This document shows positions 1-12,593 of a stretch of 64,000 nucleotides of DNA, piece by piece. The translations under genes and the position numbers were made by a program. Below the pieces are notes generated by a model that saw only the letters and a program-made list of their open reading frames with translations, searched no databases and was not told the DNA's origin. How positions within the stretch are numbered: position 1 is the stretch's first letter; each line of letters begins with the position of its first letter. The stretch is taken from NCBI GenBank assembly GCA_022393335.1, contig JAJEKB010020029.1, forward strand, positions 127,607 through 191,606, read 5' to 3'. This DNA comes from Macrotrachela quadricornifera. Its lineage: Eukaryota; Rotifera; Eurotatoria; Philodinida; Philodinidae.

Positions 1-754
1 ATCAATTTTAATTGGAAGATAGAAAGAACAAATAGTTTTCGTTACAAATGACGTTTACAGATGACGCTTTTGTAACTACAAGTAATGATTAATTTCCAAC
101 TTAAAAAGTAAGGTCATCAGAAGTGAACCAAACATGTGAACCAAAGGCAGTTGGTTCACTTCATATATAATTTATGGACCAATCAGATGAGAAGTCCATA
201 TTTTACAATCATCCAAAACTTTTTTTTCGTTTTCTCTATACACGATAGAAACATTCAAATATAAGAAACAATGTAAAAATGCAAAAATTATTTTATCTCT
301 TGTGTCTCTAACGTATTTTTACATGAAATCTTCAACTAATTCCTATTTAGATACTTTAAAAACATTGTCATATTTAAGATATGAGAAACAACAATTCAAC
401 TCGATAGTATTTCAACTTACTAATACTCGAATACCACATTAATAACAAAAGAAATCATGCATCTCTTCAGTTTTGCATTTACTTGTAGTTTCTATTTAAT
501 TAAACGTTCATTTATCTTTTTTAGATATAAAAATTAATTAATGGTGACAAAAAATTGCTACCTATTATGTTATTCACGATATTGATATTTTCTAAATATG
601 TCCTATACGAATCTCGGATTAGAAAATTTTTAAAAAAAGTCATTTGGTGAGCATTTTGAAGCACGCATAGCGGCATGTCATTCTCATTTTGCAACATTAT
701 ATGATTTTGAAATGATAAGAAAATTCATACATTATTCTATAATGCTAATACATA

Positions 755-1040
755 TAGGGTGACTCAAAAGTAGCTCCTTATTTTAAACCTTTTATTATTC
801 TCACACGGCATAAGATATCGTCTTGATTTTTTCACCGTTTTCAAGCATGGACCATACCATTTTGTTCTATATGAAACAACTCGATTAATCCTAGAAAGTC
901 AAACGATCAATCGAGTTGTTTCATATAGAACAAAATGGCATAGTCTATACTTAAAAACGGTGATAAAATCAAGACGATATCTTGTGTTGCGTTAGGATAA
1001 TAAAAAGTTTAAAATAGGAAGTTCCTTTTCAATCACCCTG
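755..1040. mobile_element. palindromic MITE, Tc1/mariner-like ends, nested
   Basis: The left arm (755 onward, T/CAGGGTGA start, then GACTCAAAAGTAGCTCC) is the inverted copy of the right arm ending at 1040. The arms pair almost along their whole length around a centre near 895-905. TA dinucleotides flank both ends (753-754 and 1041-1042), as expected for Tc1/mariner insertion. There is no coding capacity. It sits inside the larger element 112-2055, so it inserted later. Its GGGTGACTC terminus is shared with the element at 27407-28130. Confidence 0.8.
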
Positions 1041-1258
1041 TAGAACTTGAGTTCACTATGATTTTATTCTTCTTTGTGATAATCGATATCTATTCGTCGC
1101 ACTGATGACAAATATGTCCAAGCTATCAAAAGTCATATGATTTCAAATCAAGTTAAAGTCAATTTAAAAATTTTTGATTTTCGAATGTCACACATTTTCA
1201 TTTATATTTGCTTGTGCAGCTTTTTTATAAAATGGTGCTCGAAAAATTTTCATAAATT

Positions 1259-1357
1259 TGAAGAGATAATATAATTAATGTAGTTTTATATGAATACTTT
1301 ATTTTTTGTTAAATAAAGAAAATATTCATATAAAACTATATTAATTATATTATTTCT
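1259..1357. repeat. long AT-rich hairpin
   Basis: Two arms of about 40 nt (around 1262-1300 and 1311-1354) are near-perfect inverted copies containing AATATAATTAAT and TTTTATATGAATA, separated by about 10 nt. It lies inside the larger element at 112-2055. No target duplication was identified, so it could be a tiny MITE or a structural part of the host element. Confidence 0.6.
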
Positions 1358-2055
1358 TGAAGTTCATCATAAAATCTTTAGTCTATTTAAATTCTCATAC
1401 AAGATTTTCATAGCTGCTATATATGGCATTTTGCCAACAAAAATATGAACAAATGTGGTACAACAAATACATAGAACTATATTTGTTATTTTTCTTTTTT
1501 TTTTGTTATATACTTTCTCATTTTTCTCTTTGTTGAGCTATTCTTTGTATATTTTTTAATTTGTATCACTTTTTTTTGTGAAATAATTTGTCTTTTTTTG
1601 GTGTTTTTCTTTTAACTTCATTCATTAAACATTGTTCATAAATAAAAATTAAGTTTGACTTTTCTTATGGACGCTTACGAAGTATTAACAAAAAAGTATA
1701 ATATGACTAGAAAAAATCCCGCAACTTCAATAGCAAAAACGTAAGATTCTATCTAAAAACAAGTGTATTGAGCATTATCTACTTATTTTGTATCGATTGT
1801 CGTGTATTTTAATTTTTCGTTTTGAGTTTTAATGTAATAAATATGCTGATCGATTTGTCAATAGTCAATACAAATTTGACAAAAGAAAAGAAGAAAATAA
1901 AAGATGATTATATTATAATGCTACGTTGCAAGAAAATTTATTCGGTCACGTATGACATCTATCGAGAGTTTTCTCATATTACAGCAAATTTGGGTGAAGC
2001 ATGGACTATGGACTCGAGTTTGGTTCACGCCGAGTTTGGTTCACTTCTGATGACC

Positions 2056-2436
2056 AAAAGTAACTCTATAAATAATAATTACTGATTCAAACAGTGCCAT
2101 AAACTTTTCGTGATGGATGTCTGAAAGAATAATAGATATTATTAAAATAAATCAATATTCATTTTCTAACAGAAAACATGATTTTATTATATTAATAATT
2201 TTATTTCTAAGAAAAGAAATTATACAATTTTAGTTCATAATTTTTTTTCTCATTAATCTTCATTATTCATTCATTGATTTGTAGTAACAATTAAAAAGAA
2301 GCAATAGAATATTAGTATACAGGAGGAAAAAACAAGACAAACAAAATGATAGTCAACATATTAGACTAGTAGAAAAATCGGAAAAAAAAACAAATAAAAT
2401 GAGTAAATGATGCATTGCTCTTTGTCATTATAATAT
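2056..2436. other. spacer downstream of the Ig-domain gene
   Basis: AT-rich spacer of about 380 bp between the transposon end and the stop codon of the Ig-domain gene. It would contain that gene's 3' UTR. Nothing else is recognisable. Confidence 0.5.
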
Positions 2437-4957
2437 TCACCGGTCAAATTCAGGATCATTAATCACATCAATATGACAACTTGTTCTTGCTTCTCCAAAA
2501 CGATTTTTAACAAAACAATCAACTGTACCAGCATCATTTCTCATACACTAAAAAAAACATTAATAAAATATTCAAAATTTTATATTTTTTTGCTAAATCT
2601 CTAATCTTAATACATACAGATGATAGAGTAAATATCGCACTTTCATTATCATAATCACTTTTAGTTTGTATTGTTGATGAAATTAACTAAAATAAATTTT
2701 CAAATAAAAGAATTAAAAAAGAATATACATATATATATCTATACTCTTCCGTTATGAAACCAATTAACTGTTACTTGTAAACCACTTATAATACATGATA
2801 ATTTTAATGGTTGACCTTCAATAATAGTTACATCATTAAGTTCTTCTATAATACATGGCATTGCATCAGCTGGTGAAGCTTTAAAAAAAAAAAGAGATAA
2901 AAATTTAAAAACTATTAATAATTAATATTTATTTTAATATCCTTACGAACAACAAATAATTGTGCAATTGCTTCTTCTTGACCAAATCTATTCATAATTG
3001 TACATTTTATTTGTCCATTATCATTAAGATTAACTGGTCCAATATCCAAATAATAAATATCATGTAATTTATGTGTTCGATATTTTGATGAAATTCTATC
3101 ATTATTAGCTAATGATTCACCTATAAAAGTTTCATTATGTGACCAAATCATAGTCGGAAGTGGATCACCACCAAAACAGCATTTAAATTTAGCTAAATAA
3201 ATTTATATAGGTTTTTTTTAAATTACTTTTTTTTATATAATTATACCTGTTTCATTAGGTAACATAAGTAATGTTTGTGGTCGAATTAAAAAATATGGTT
3301 GAAGATATTTATTATCATCTGTAGTTTCTAATGATTGATTTCTATTAATGGTTTTTTGTGATTTTTCATTATGTGAATGATAATCAGATGTAATAATAGA
3401 TTCATTATTTGATGTATTTCGTTTTCGTATATGAACTAAAATTTAGAAAAAATAAATTAGATTGAATATTAAATAGATTATTGTTTTTTTTTTTTGTTGA
3501 CAAATGCAATCTAAGGAGTTATACGCATGCATTCAAAATAGGATGTCAATCTATAGGATGGAAAATGCGTACTTAATCCATTATCAAGCGAACGTTTAAA
3601 ATGTTGTAATCGTTTGATAATTCGATCGATAAATGTTTTTATAACTGCTAAATAAGAAATAAAAGATAATTGTTTTCCTGTTTTTTTTTGCTTTCTTTTA
3701 TTTTTTTTTATTGATAATTCGAATTTCGAATGTATATAATATTTTTCTTTTGATTGATTACCTTTTCCGTTATTATTATTATTGATGATTGTCTTTGTAT
3801 TATTCAATGTATTTTCATCAATAAATAATGTTGTATGTAAATCATTGACGCACAAAGAAACATGATGTGTTGAGTCTTGTGATGATGATGATGTTTGATT
3901 GTTTATCTGATAATTAATAACGTTATCAAATGGTGATGAACTGATCAGATTATTAGAATAAGATATTGTTTTATGATTGTTTGTGTCTGCAATTGATGAA
4001 TTAATGGGAATAAATCTGTCAGGTTGATATTGAAGATGTGCTGAATTATATGAAAGACGTTCATAAACAGTTGGAGGAATTTTTGATGTATTAATGTACT
4101 AAATATAATATATACATATGATATCTATATTAAAATAATATAATATTTCTTACTGATGAATCTTGTTGATTATTATAATTCATTATTATTGGACGTCGTT
4201 CAGTAATATCTGTATCACTTGATGAATCTCTACTACTTATAGATGAACTATGTTGCCGTCGTTTTAAATGTTCATGTTCAGTTATAATAGGTGTTGTTCC
4301 ATTAATTGGTACTCGATAATATGAATTATCGCTGGCATGTTGTTGTTGTTGTTTTATAGATGTCATTGATTCAGAATCAGTAATTGGATCAAGAGTAGTT
4401 TTATATGAAGGAAGATAATTAGAATTTTTATTATTTGTGTATTGTTGTTGTTCATTTTCTTCTAACATTGATTTTAACATAGAATGATATGCATTATCGA
4501 TTGTATGACGTTTTCGTTTATCACGAATTCTTTCACGATATGCAGTTGATCGATTTGCTAATCCTGTTGAAATTTTTTCATTTGATGGTAAACGACGTTC
4601 ATCAACAATTGATGAATAACGACGTTGAATTTGTCGATTTGGTTGATAATATTGTTCACGATAAAGTAAATCAACATTAGGAAATTCTTTAGCAGGTAAA
4701 CGTTCAACAATAATTAAATCATGTTGATTTAATATGGGTAAACTAAAATTTTCAGTTCTTTGATATTGACGATAGATTGGTCGTTGTTGAGAAGGTGGTT
4801 GAGAAAAACGTATATGAACTGTATCAGGAAAAATAAAATCAGATATTCGATTAAAATTTTTTGATACAGGTTGAGACATTGGTCGTGGATGATAAGCAGA
4901 TCTTGGTCGTCTACGTGGTATAAACCATGCAGCTGGTGTATTTTGATTACTGTACAT
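2437..4957 (-). CDS. two-Ig-domain protein with disordered N-terminus (titin/palladin-like)
   Basis: Multi-exon gene read on the minus strand. Exon 1 (4957 down to 4154) starts MYSNQNTPAAWF and encodes a basic, Ser/Gln-rich low-complexity region. Exon 2 follows at 4098, and further exons run down to a TGA at 2437. The C-terminal part holds two immunoglobulin I-set domains. The first has a Trp-containing strand (TMIWSHN) and the classic D-x-G-x-x-x-C pattern (NDNGQIKCTIMNRFGQ). The second has EGQPLKLSC, NWFHNGR and NDAGTVDCFVKNRFGEA. Introns are about 45-70 nt with GT-AG ends. There is no obvious signal peptide or membrane segment, so it is probably an intracellular cytoskeletal or muscle protein like palladin, myotilin or small titin relatives (inference). 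An in-frame ATG exists upstream at 5014, but a TTTTAG acceptor lies between it and 4957, favouring the inner start. Confidence 0.75.
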
Positions 4958-4988
4958 TTTATTCTTTTTTAATTTGTTTATATTATAT

Positions 4989-4998
4989 CTAAAACAAA
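4989..4998 (-). promoter_or_regulatory. putative splice acceptor just before start codon
   Basis: Reading on the minus strand, a TTTTGTTTTAG tract ends about 30 nt before the ATG at 4957. This could be a spliced-leader trans-splice acceptor or the 3' end of a 5'-UTR intron. Sequence alone cannot distinguish them. Confidence 0.35.
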
Positions 4999-5014
4999 AA
5001 TGGAAGATAGACAT

Positions 5015-7529
5015 AAAAATTTATAGTAATCAGATAATTTTTGATAACACTATTAAACATTTCTTATTGTATGTACAATTTATGTATACGATGTGGATAG
5101 TTCCTCATGTAATGAACTGTAGTTAAATAGCATCAGGAGAATGAGTGAATTGAAGTGAATAACAGATTGTAGATGTGAAAGAAAAGAAAAAGAAAATAAG
5201 CAGCATATATTCACATACATTATGTTTGAATAGGTTCCTTGTAGTAAATATTAGTACCGTACGCAACAACCAGTTAAAGTAGATCAAGTTTCATTTGATT
5301 GCCACTGTAGTGACAGCACTAGGGAATACTTGCGCAACAATACATATTTATATAAATATAGGATTTAATTAAACCAACGATTGTCCATAATTTTATTGTA
5401 TGTTATAATATATATTATATACTTGCTAGTAAGAGCAAGCAATTCAACACTTGTCATGTTAATGCTTGTGCATAAACATATTCAGACGAAGAATACAAAC
5501 GACACCCACTTATATGTATGTAAGATGAAAGATCAGACGCACTCTTACTATAATAGACATGCTCAGATAATAATCATAGAATTTTCTATAGGAAACCGTG
5601 ATTAAAAGAGATGCATCTTACTGTGTTTCTTAGCTACTGTATAGAAACACGGTCATGTACATACCGATAGGGAGAGAGAGAGAAAAAAAAGAAATAACAT
5701 AGTTGTAAATCAAGGTTAAATGCTATTTAGATGATTGTGAATAAATGTTGTATTATACGACATAACGACACCATCGTACATCCATTCATATGTATAAAAT
5801 AACTGCTGTTACTTTTACTATTATTTTTGTCCTTCTTTTCACTTGTTCTGTAATTGAGTATTCGGAAAAAAATCAACTAATTAATCTGTCAGATGCAATA
5901 CAATTCTCTTAAAGCTATTGCATTACCTCAAGACAAAAGATTACAAATAGAACATTCTGTTCTACATATATATATTAATATCAAAATAATATATTATAAG
6001 AATTGAATGATTTGTCAATAGTGACTGTAAACACAATCGAATATATTTTTTTTTCTACATTTGTTATATCCTTATGATTATTGACAATATTCATTCAATA
6101 TAAGCAATAAAATAACATACATACTATGTATCTATTTATAGGTTTTTTTTTATTTCTTTTATCTTATTGATCGATATCTAGATACTTCTGTCGACATATG
6201 GGAATGACAAATAAAAAAACAAAAAATAAAAATAAAAGTAGATACATATCAAATTTTTTCCTAAAGAGAAAACTCGAATTAAATATATAATAATCTTACT
6301 TTTTTTTTTTATTTATCATACTATATCTACTTACCTAACGATTATATTTTATATGCATTAGACGAAACAAATGTAACGATGAAGAATGATAGACTATACA
6401 CATTTTTTGTCTTATCATTTCTCTTGTCAAAATGGCATCGACAGAGTTCGTATGAGTAATAAAAAACTATAAGAACAAAAACAAAGATATTTTTTTCTTA
6501 TATTACATGTAGTCGTCTATGTAAGTGAGTACGATCGTAGTGAAGAACATTTACTGACAGGATGGAGCAATCGAGATATTTCTTCTTTTTTTTTTTTTTT
6601 TTCTATACACTCGCATACAATGAGTTATAGAAGCGACAAAATGACCTTCACATACAATAAATTTTCTTCTATTATAATAATGATGAAAGCGTGTGTATTG
6701 TGTATGTTATTTTTAGTGAAAAGAAAAAAAAGAAAATAGAACATCAAGGAATAAAATAATTAAGAAAAGAAGAAATCCTTTCTATAGATACCTGTAGGTA
6801 ATCTAGTTTTCACCTTCATTCATTTATTGTTTATCATCTAGCAAAAAAAAAAGGATAAGGATTGTGTTATATGTCAATATGAAAATGATTAGATCGATTT
6901 CATACTTTCTTTTTTAAAATACGTATGTATACTTTAGTCAATTTCATTTGCATATTAACAATATAAATTCAATGAAAACTAAAATGAATTCAAGTAAGTA
7001 AGGTCGAACACAAAAAAAAAATGATATAACTTGTAGTTGTCATTACTTCAATTCATAATATATAATATTATACTTCGTGATAGTTAATAAAAAAAAGAAA
7101 AGTATCAAAATGAAATTTTTCAAATTAAGATTGATATAAAGAAAAAAAAATGTTTTATTTATGCATCTATATAACATCTATTTGAGATTAATAATGAATA
7201 ATGCATTTGTTAGTATTCAAAATATATTTCTCTCTCATTAGACTATGTATAAATTTAACTCAATTTCTAAGTATTCATCATGATTGTCATTCATATTAAT
7301 CTTGTTGATATAAGATAGTTTGATAACTTCTAATCTAATATTCAATTTATGTTCATTATAACAATCAATAGAATATCAATAATTAAATTTTGATTAATTC
7401 ATTTCATTATATTTAATATGTTTTTGTTATTTAGATGAAAATAATTTTATTTTTCTAGTTACAAAAAAAAGCAAACCAAACTAAAAATACATATTTTTAT
7501 TAAATAATAAATGAAGATATTGAATTAGT
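5015..7529. other. long AT-rich intergenic region
   Basis: About 2.5 kb with no supportable gene on either strand: reading frames are short and lack any recognisable motif. It contains poly-T and poly-A runs (for example around 6583-6602), a GA-rich tract near 5671-5692 and a small hairpin around 5617-5652. It should include the promoter of the upstream Ig-domain gene (minus strand) and the 3' flank of the B-box gene. Confidence 0.5.
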
Positions 7530-8624
7530 TCAATAATTCCACCAAGGATAATCATTAGATAATCTATCTGTATTTGATAAACGAAGTGGTAAAGCAGTTG
7601 TTCGTCGTCGTATTCGACATGTTTGTTTACAAGTTTTTCGTTGATTAATAATATTATCATTATTTTGATTTTGTTCATGTTTTAATTGAATATATTGATT
7701 ATTATCATTAATTTTATCAATTGTTGGTAAAGATGAATATATTCGTTGATGTTTATTATCAAATAAATTTAATGTATAATCATTTTTAATTGAAGATAAA
7801 TTTAATAAATTATTTATTTCACATTGTTTAGATGATGAAAGTTTTTTTGATATTTCTTCTGATTGATTTGATGGTATATCATTAATATAATCATCATTTT
7901 GCCATATTGCACTTGTACTTCTTGTTATATCACCAAAACGTGATTCAACTCGAAGTGTATCATCAATATCAAATGTTGGTAATTTAACTTGAAATGAAAA
8001 TTTTCCTATATCATCAATATGTTTAAGAAGTTCTTCAATATGATTTTTAGTTATATTCATTGATTTTGTTGAATCTGTTGTTATTGATGATGATAATAAT
8101 GAACTAAGATTTCCTTTTTTTATTTTTATTAATTCATTTTTATCAATATTTATATGTGATATTTCTTTTTCAATAAATAATTCATATTCTTTATCTAATA
8201 TATCATATTCATCATGAATTGTTTGGATAATAAGTGTATGTGCTTTATTTATTTTATTAATTATATCAATGTGCCATTTATGACATTGTTCAATAGTTTG
8301 ATTTTTTTGTTTTTCAAGATCAGTTTTTATTTGAAGAACTTTTGTTAATAAATGATCATTTAATTCATGTAAATGTTCAATTTCAATAAGAACTTTTTTA
8401 TAATGTTTATTACAACATCGAATACATAAACGTTGATTACAATGACAACATTGAAATAATCCATCATTTTTTTGACAATCATCGCATTTTAATGATGTTG
8501 ACATTAAATCAATAGATGATTGATCATGAGATAAAGGATTATTATTATGATTTGTTGATGATTGGATTGAAGATGAAAAAATTTTTTCTGATAAAATTTT
8601 TGTATCATGTAAATATTGTTGACG
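7530..8624 (-). CDS. B-box zinc-finger protein
   Basis: The long exon ends at a stop at 7530. From an internal Met at 8504 it reads MSTSLKCDDCQKND and then a Cys/His-rich module, C-x2-C-x8-C-x2-C-x4-C-x2-C-x3-H, within residues 7-35, the zinc-binding pattern of B-box fingers. A helical, Lys/Glu-rich stretch (about residues 40-125) likely forms a coiled coil, and the tail is Ser/Asn-rich with a basic C-terminus. Such RBCC-like proteins act in ubiquitin ligase or scaffold complexes, but no RING finger is visible here. The frame stays open upstream of Met 8504 to an acceptor at about 8625 (TTTAG then CGTCAACAA), so a further 5' exon may exist that I could not identify; the true start is unsure. 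Confidence 0.6.
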   Translation of the reverse strand, partial: RQQYLHDTKILSEKIFSSSIQSSTNHNNNPLSHDQSSIDLMSTSLKCDDCQKNDGLFQCCHCNQRLCIRCCNKHYKKVLIEIEHLHELNDHLLTKVLQIKTDLEKQKNQTIEQCHKWHIDIINKINKAHTLIIQTIHDEYDILDKEYELFIEKEISHINIDKNELIKIKKGNLSSLLSSSITTDSTKSMNITKNHIEELLKHIDDIGKFSFQVKLPTFDIDDTLRVESRFGDITRSTSAIWQNDDYINDIPSNQSEEISKKLSSSKQCEINNLLNLSSIKNDYTLNLFDNKHQRIYSSLPTIDKINDNNQYIQLKHEQNQNNDNIINQRKTCKQTCRIRRRTTALPLRLSNTDRLSNDYPWWNY

Positions 8625-8625
8625 C

Positions 8626-11523
8626 TAAATAAAACTATACAAATTAATTTATCAATGTTTATTAGTTTCTTTTCTTTTGTCAATGTCACTATAAAAATAT
8701 GTATATACAATAGACGTTTTTGTCTTATAAGAGGAAAAAGAATGCTTTTAATTTTAGAATGGATAAACTATAAAGAATTATGTTTATTAATATGGCAAAC
8801 TTTTTGAGTCTATCTCTATAATTGTAATCTATATATATGATATTTACCTTTGTCTTGTTGATATTCTATTCCCACACTTTAACCCTTTCTCTTTTGATTC
8901 AGTTCGTTTTCATTTCTTGATCTATTTTTGTATAGGAAATAGTAAAGCTTTTTATACAATATCTATATTGCAAGATTATTCCTAAAATATCCATTTCAAC
9001 AGTTAATTCTCGTGTTGACATCTAAGTATTCTTTTATTTTTGAAATATTGTCTTCTATATAAACTCTATACAATCAACGGAAATATTATGACATATTGAT
9101 CATTCTTATTAGCAATTAATTATTCATGATGGATATTTCTTTTCTTAAGCTACAAAAAATTTTCTCTAGCCTATCATCATTTTCCTATATATTTATAGAA
9201 AAAAAAAAATTTTAAAATACTAATAGCATAATTCATATATGTTTATGATCTATAAAAAAATAACTAAATTACATACAAGTTTTCTTGTTGATGATGAATG
9301 TTTTTCTTCGTCATTTGACAATAGTGATGTATCAAATTTACTCAAACCAGGTTTCGACATGATTCAATTAAAATATTTGATATTTTTCAGACATTATGAT
9401 ATGCACACATTTAACCTTAACTGATATAACGTTGATAGTCAAAATAGATCGACTAATCAAAAGAGCGAGATATGTCAGCAAGATGTGCTAATTCGAGAAA
9501 ACAATCAGCATAAAAGCACGTATAAATATGTAGGCGGAGTAGAATAACAGCAATATATACAATCTCTAACAATATCATTTAGGATCTATATACATTTAAC
9601 CAAAAGAACGGTTGAATCATCTAACTAATCTATTTCATCTTTATAATTACTTCTAAAAATGGATATATTGACAGAATTATTATTAAAAAATTTTGTTATT
9701 CATATTAGTCTATTTCATATTGTGATAAAAGTATTTATTTGTATGTAAAAATACTATTTTGACATAATAACTATCTGTCGGTTTTTTTTGTCAGATGAAT
9801 ATTAGAAGTTATTTTGAGTAATGAGAATATATGCAAGTTTTATTGACTATATCTTTTTTCAAATGTTTCGAAAAACTATGAAAGAAAGAGAATTTTAAAT
9901 AATCTGTGATATATGAATGATAAGAGATGAAATATATCTAATATTATTGAAAGATTTGTGTAGAGATTAAATCAAGGTCAATTTCATATGTCAAGGACTA
10001 AATGTATTTTAAATTCAATATTTAACTATCGATAAAATGCTTAATAAAATTTTTTCTTTTTTGAGGATTTATTGGAAAATTTGTAAATGATCTATTAACA
10101 TTCAATAATTTGGGCCTTGATAAACTTTGTAATTAATTCGTTGACATATATCAACAGTTAAGATAAGAATACTTATACTAAATGACCATGAGATTAAATT
10201 AAGTATATTATTTCGACGTTATTTATCTTGAAAGTTATTTTAATTTTTATTTTACTAAAAAGAATAAATTGTAAATTTTCATCTATAGATTTATTCAAAA
10301 TGATGATTATATTTAGAAGTTTTTATATTACATAAAAAAAAATGTTCTATAATAACTAAGGATTATTGATTATACAATGACATTTTACATAATGTCTACT
10401 TGAGTAGAGAACGATTAATATCATTATACAAACATTTGTATGACATATTTTACTTCTTAGAATCTTAGCTCTTGTCATATTATTGGTCTAAAAATAAAGC
10501 TAGAGATATTATTGAATTTCAGTTCTTCAACATTTTTTTTTAAAGTTAAAATTCTCTACGTAATATAGAAAAATATTAATATTTATAAGAAATTATATAA
10601 AATAACGGAGAATATATTTATATAATCTTGTATTTCTCTGAACTGTAACAGATAATTTAATGAAGCATTTTATTAGGTATGACATATTTCTTTTCTTATA
10701 TTTAGATAATATGTCAGAAGTATTCCATATAGACATGCGGATAGAATCAATATTGTATTTCGGCTTCATGAATGTCAATTTTTACAACTTGATAAGTTGA
10801 GTTATTGTCCTAGATTTGATCCTAAATATACTATGAAAATATTTTCTTCATATAAAGAACAACCAATGTCATTACATGACTCTCTTTATTATGATATTTC
10901 TACATGTTTTCTTTTTCTTTCTTTATTTTGAATAAGATTACTACTTTATTTTGATATAATGGTACGATGTGAAAAAGCAATAAATTTTATTTCATGATTT
11001 TCTTACTAAATAATCTTGATTTTGATTTATATTTGAATGTTGTCTATTGGATTTGAGGTTAAAGTCTTATAAGCATTTATTTTCCTTGTTAAACTTCGTT
11101 TTTTTTGACATGAACATTTTATACGATTGTTCGATTAAATATTATTAAAATTTAATTTGATATTTTTCATCTATTTATGTATTCTAATTATTATTTTCAT
11201 GCTAAGAAAAAATTTCTTATTGTTTGTCTTATACGTACTAATATCGAACTTCTTCGAATAAATTTATCTATTATCTATAATTTATACATAGATGTCGATA
11301 GTAAGACATGTGTCTGTTATTGATTCGAAGAAAGAATCGTCTTCTAACCTATCCTCTCACCACAAACCGTCTATCAATATTTATTCATAACATCTATATG
11401 GCCTTGTATAACCTTTATGTTTTTCTGTAGATAAAGTGGATGTTGATAGTATAATAAAAGGCACAAAAAAATATTGTTGTTTTACAAGCATTTTAAAATA
11501 TTTTAGATACAACAAAAAAAAGC
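8626..11523. other. AT-rich intergenic region
   Basis: About 2.9 kb between the B-box gene and the divergent dehydrogenase. No reading frame shows a domain, composition or splice pattern of a real gene. It likely contains the promoters of both flanking genes and possibly a 5' exon of the B-box gene near 8840-8940. Confidence 0.5.
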
Positions 11524-12249
11524 ATGTCGAATAAAAGTTTAGTTGTTATTACCGGTGCAAGTTCAGGAATTGGAGAAGCAGCAGCAAAAAGTTTTTCTCA
11601 AGCTGGTCATCCATTATTATTATTAGCTCGACGTCTTGATCGTTTAGAAGCATTAAAATTACCAAATACAATATGTGAAAAAGTTGATGTTACTAATAAA
11701 GATGAAATTAAATCAGCTGTAGAAAAAGCTGAAAAAAAATATGGTCCAGTTGATTGTCTTGTTAATAATGCTGGTGTTATGTTATTAGGTTTAGCTGATA
11801 CACAAGATCCAAAAGAATGGGAACAAATGATACGAGTTAATATGATGGGTGTTCTTAATGGTATTCATGTTGTTTTACCAGGAATGAAAGAACGTCGTCA
11901 TGGAACTATATTTAATGTTAGTTCAGTAGCTGGACGTAAAACATTTGGAAATCATTCAGTTTATTGTGGTACAAAATTTGGTGTTCATGCTTTTACAGAA
12001 CAAATTCGAGAAGAAGTTTCACAATATGATGTTCGTCTTATAACAATTGCACCAGGTGTTGTTGAAACTGAACTTTTAGAACATACAACATCAAAAAAAA
12101 TTGTTGATGATTATCAACAATGGAAAAAAGATATGGGTCAACCATTACAAAGTGAAGATATAGCAAATTCAATTTTATTTGCATATCAACAACCACAACG
12201 TATTTGTATTCGAGAAATTGTTCTTTGTGCAACAAGACAAGCACAATAA
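11524..12249 (+). CDS. short-chain dehydrogenase/reductase (classical SDR, YdfG-like)
   Basis: A single uninterrupted exon encoding 241 residues. It has all classical SDR motifs: the NAD(P)-binding TGASSGIG at residues 10-17, NNAG at 81-84, and the catalytic tetrad N106, S134, Y147, K151 (YCGTK). Arg36-Arg37 after the second strand favour NADPH over NADH. The family reduces small carbonyl or hydroxy-acid substrates in the cytosol; the sequence resembles bacterial and fungal NADP-dependent oxidoreductases (YdfG type), substrate unknown. The C-terminal part (PGVVETELLEH, then IANSILFAYQQP) matches this subgroup. Absence of introns contrasts with most neighbours and is compatible with acquisition from bacteria or with a retained single-exon structure. 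Start chosen because the Met directly precedes the Rossmann beta strand, with A-rich context upstream. Confidence 0.9.
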   Translation: MSNKSLVVITGASSGIGEAAAKSFSQAGHPLLLLARRLDRLEALKLPNTICEKVDVTNKDEIKSAVEKAEKKYGPVDCLVNNAGVMLLGLADTQDPKEWEQMIRVNMMGVLNGIHVVLPGMKERRHGTIFNVSSVAGRKTFGNHSVYCGTKFGVHAFTEQIREEVSQYDVRLITIAPGVVETELLEHTTSKKIVDDYQQWKKDMGQPLQSEDIANSILFAYQQPQRICIREIVLCATRQAQ

Positions 12250-12593
12250 TTCTAGCATTTCTTTTTTTTCATATAAAATTAATTGATTTTAAAGAAATAC
12301 AAAACTTATAAATTATAGTTGATATACTATAAGCATAATCAATTGTTTTTTAATCTGTTCTTTATGAAAAAATAGACTACAAACACATATATTTTCAAAA
12401 TGAACACAAAAGAAAGAAAGAAAAAAAACCAAAGCTAGAAATACAATGCTGTCATTAATACTATTTTTTTTACAAGAAACAGCGTAAAACAACAATAGAT
12501 ATAAATGTTTGATGAAACTGTTCTCATTGAGCAAACATTTTGATATATATGTATATGACTGAAAGACGAAATAGAAAAAACATGAATATTAAT
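12250..12593. other. convergent 3' spacer
   Basis: About 340 bp between two convergent stop codons (dehydrogenase + strand, STRA6-like - strand). It should hold both 3' UTRs. No gene seen. Confidence 0.5.

Larger units (their letters stand above)
112..2055. mobile_element. 1.94 kb non-autonomous TIR DNA transposon (hAT-like)
   Basis: The ends are inverted repeats beginning GGTCATCAGAAGTGAACC (left 112-129; right arm reverse complement ends at 2055). The flanks are a perfect 8-bp direct duplication AAAAGTAA at 104-111 and 2056-2063. Several copies of TGAACCAA/TTGGTTCA lie just inside both ends, like subterminal transposase-binding repeats. No transposase reading frame is visible inside, only short spurious ones, so it would need a transposase in trans. 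An 8-bp duplication is typical of hAT or P superfamilies; the terminal bases do not match the usual hAT CAG start, so the superfamily is unsure. It contains a nested palindromic MITE and a hairpin. Confidence 0.8.

Noticed and set aside
5617..5652. Small hairpin ACTGTGTTTCT ... AGAAACACGGT as a possible terminator or ncRNA
   Set aside because: An 11-bp stem in isolation is weak evidence and no RNA family is recognised.
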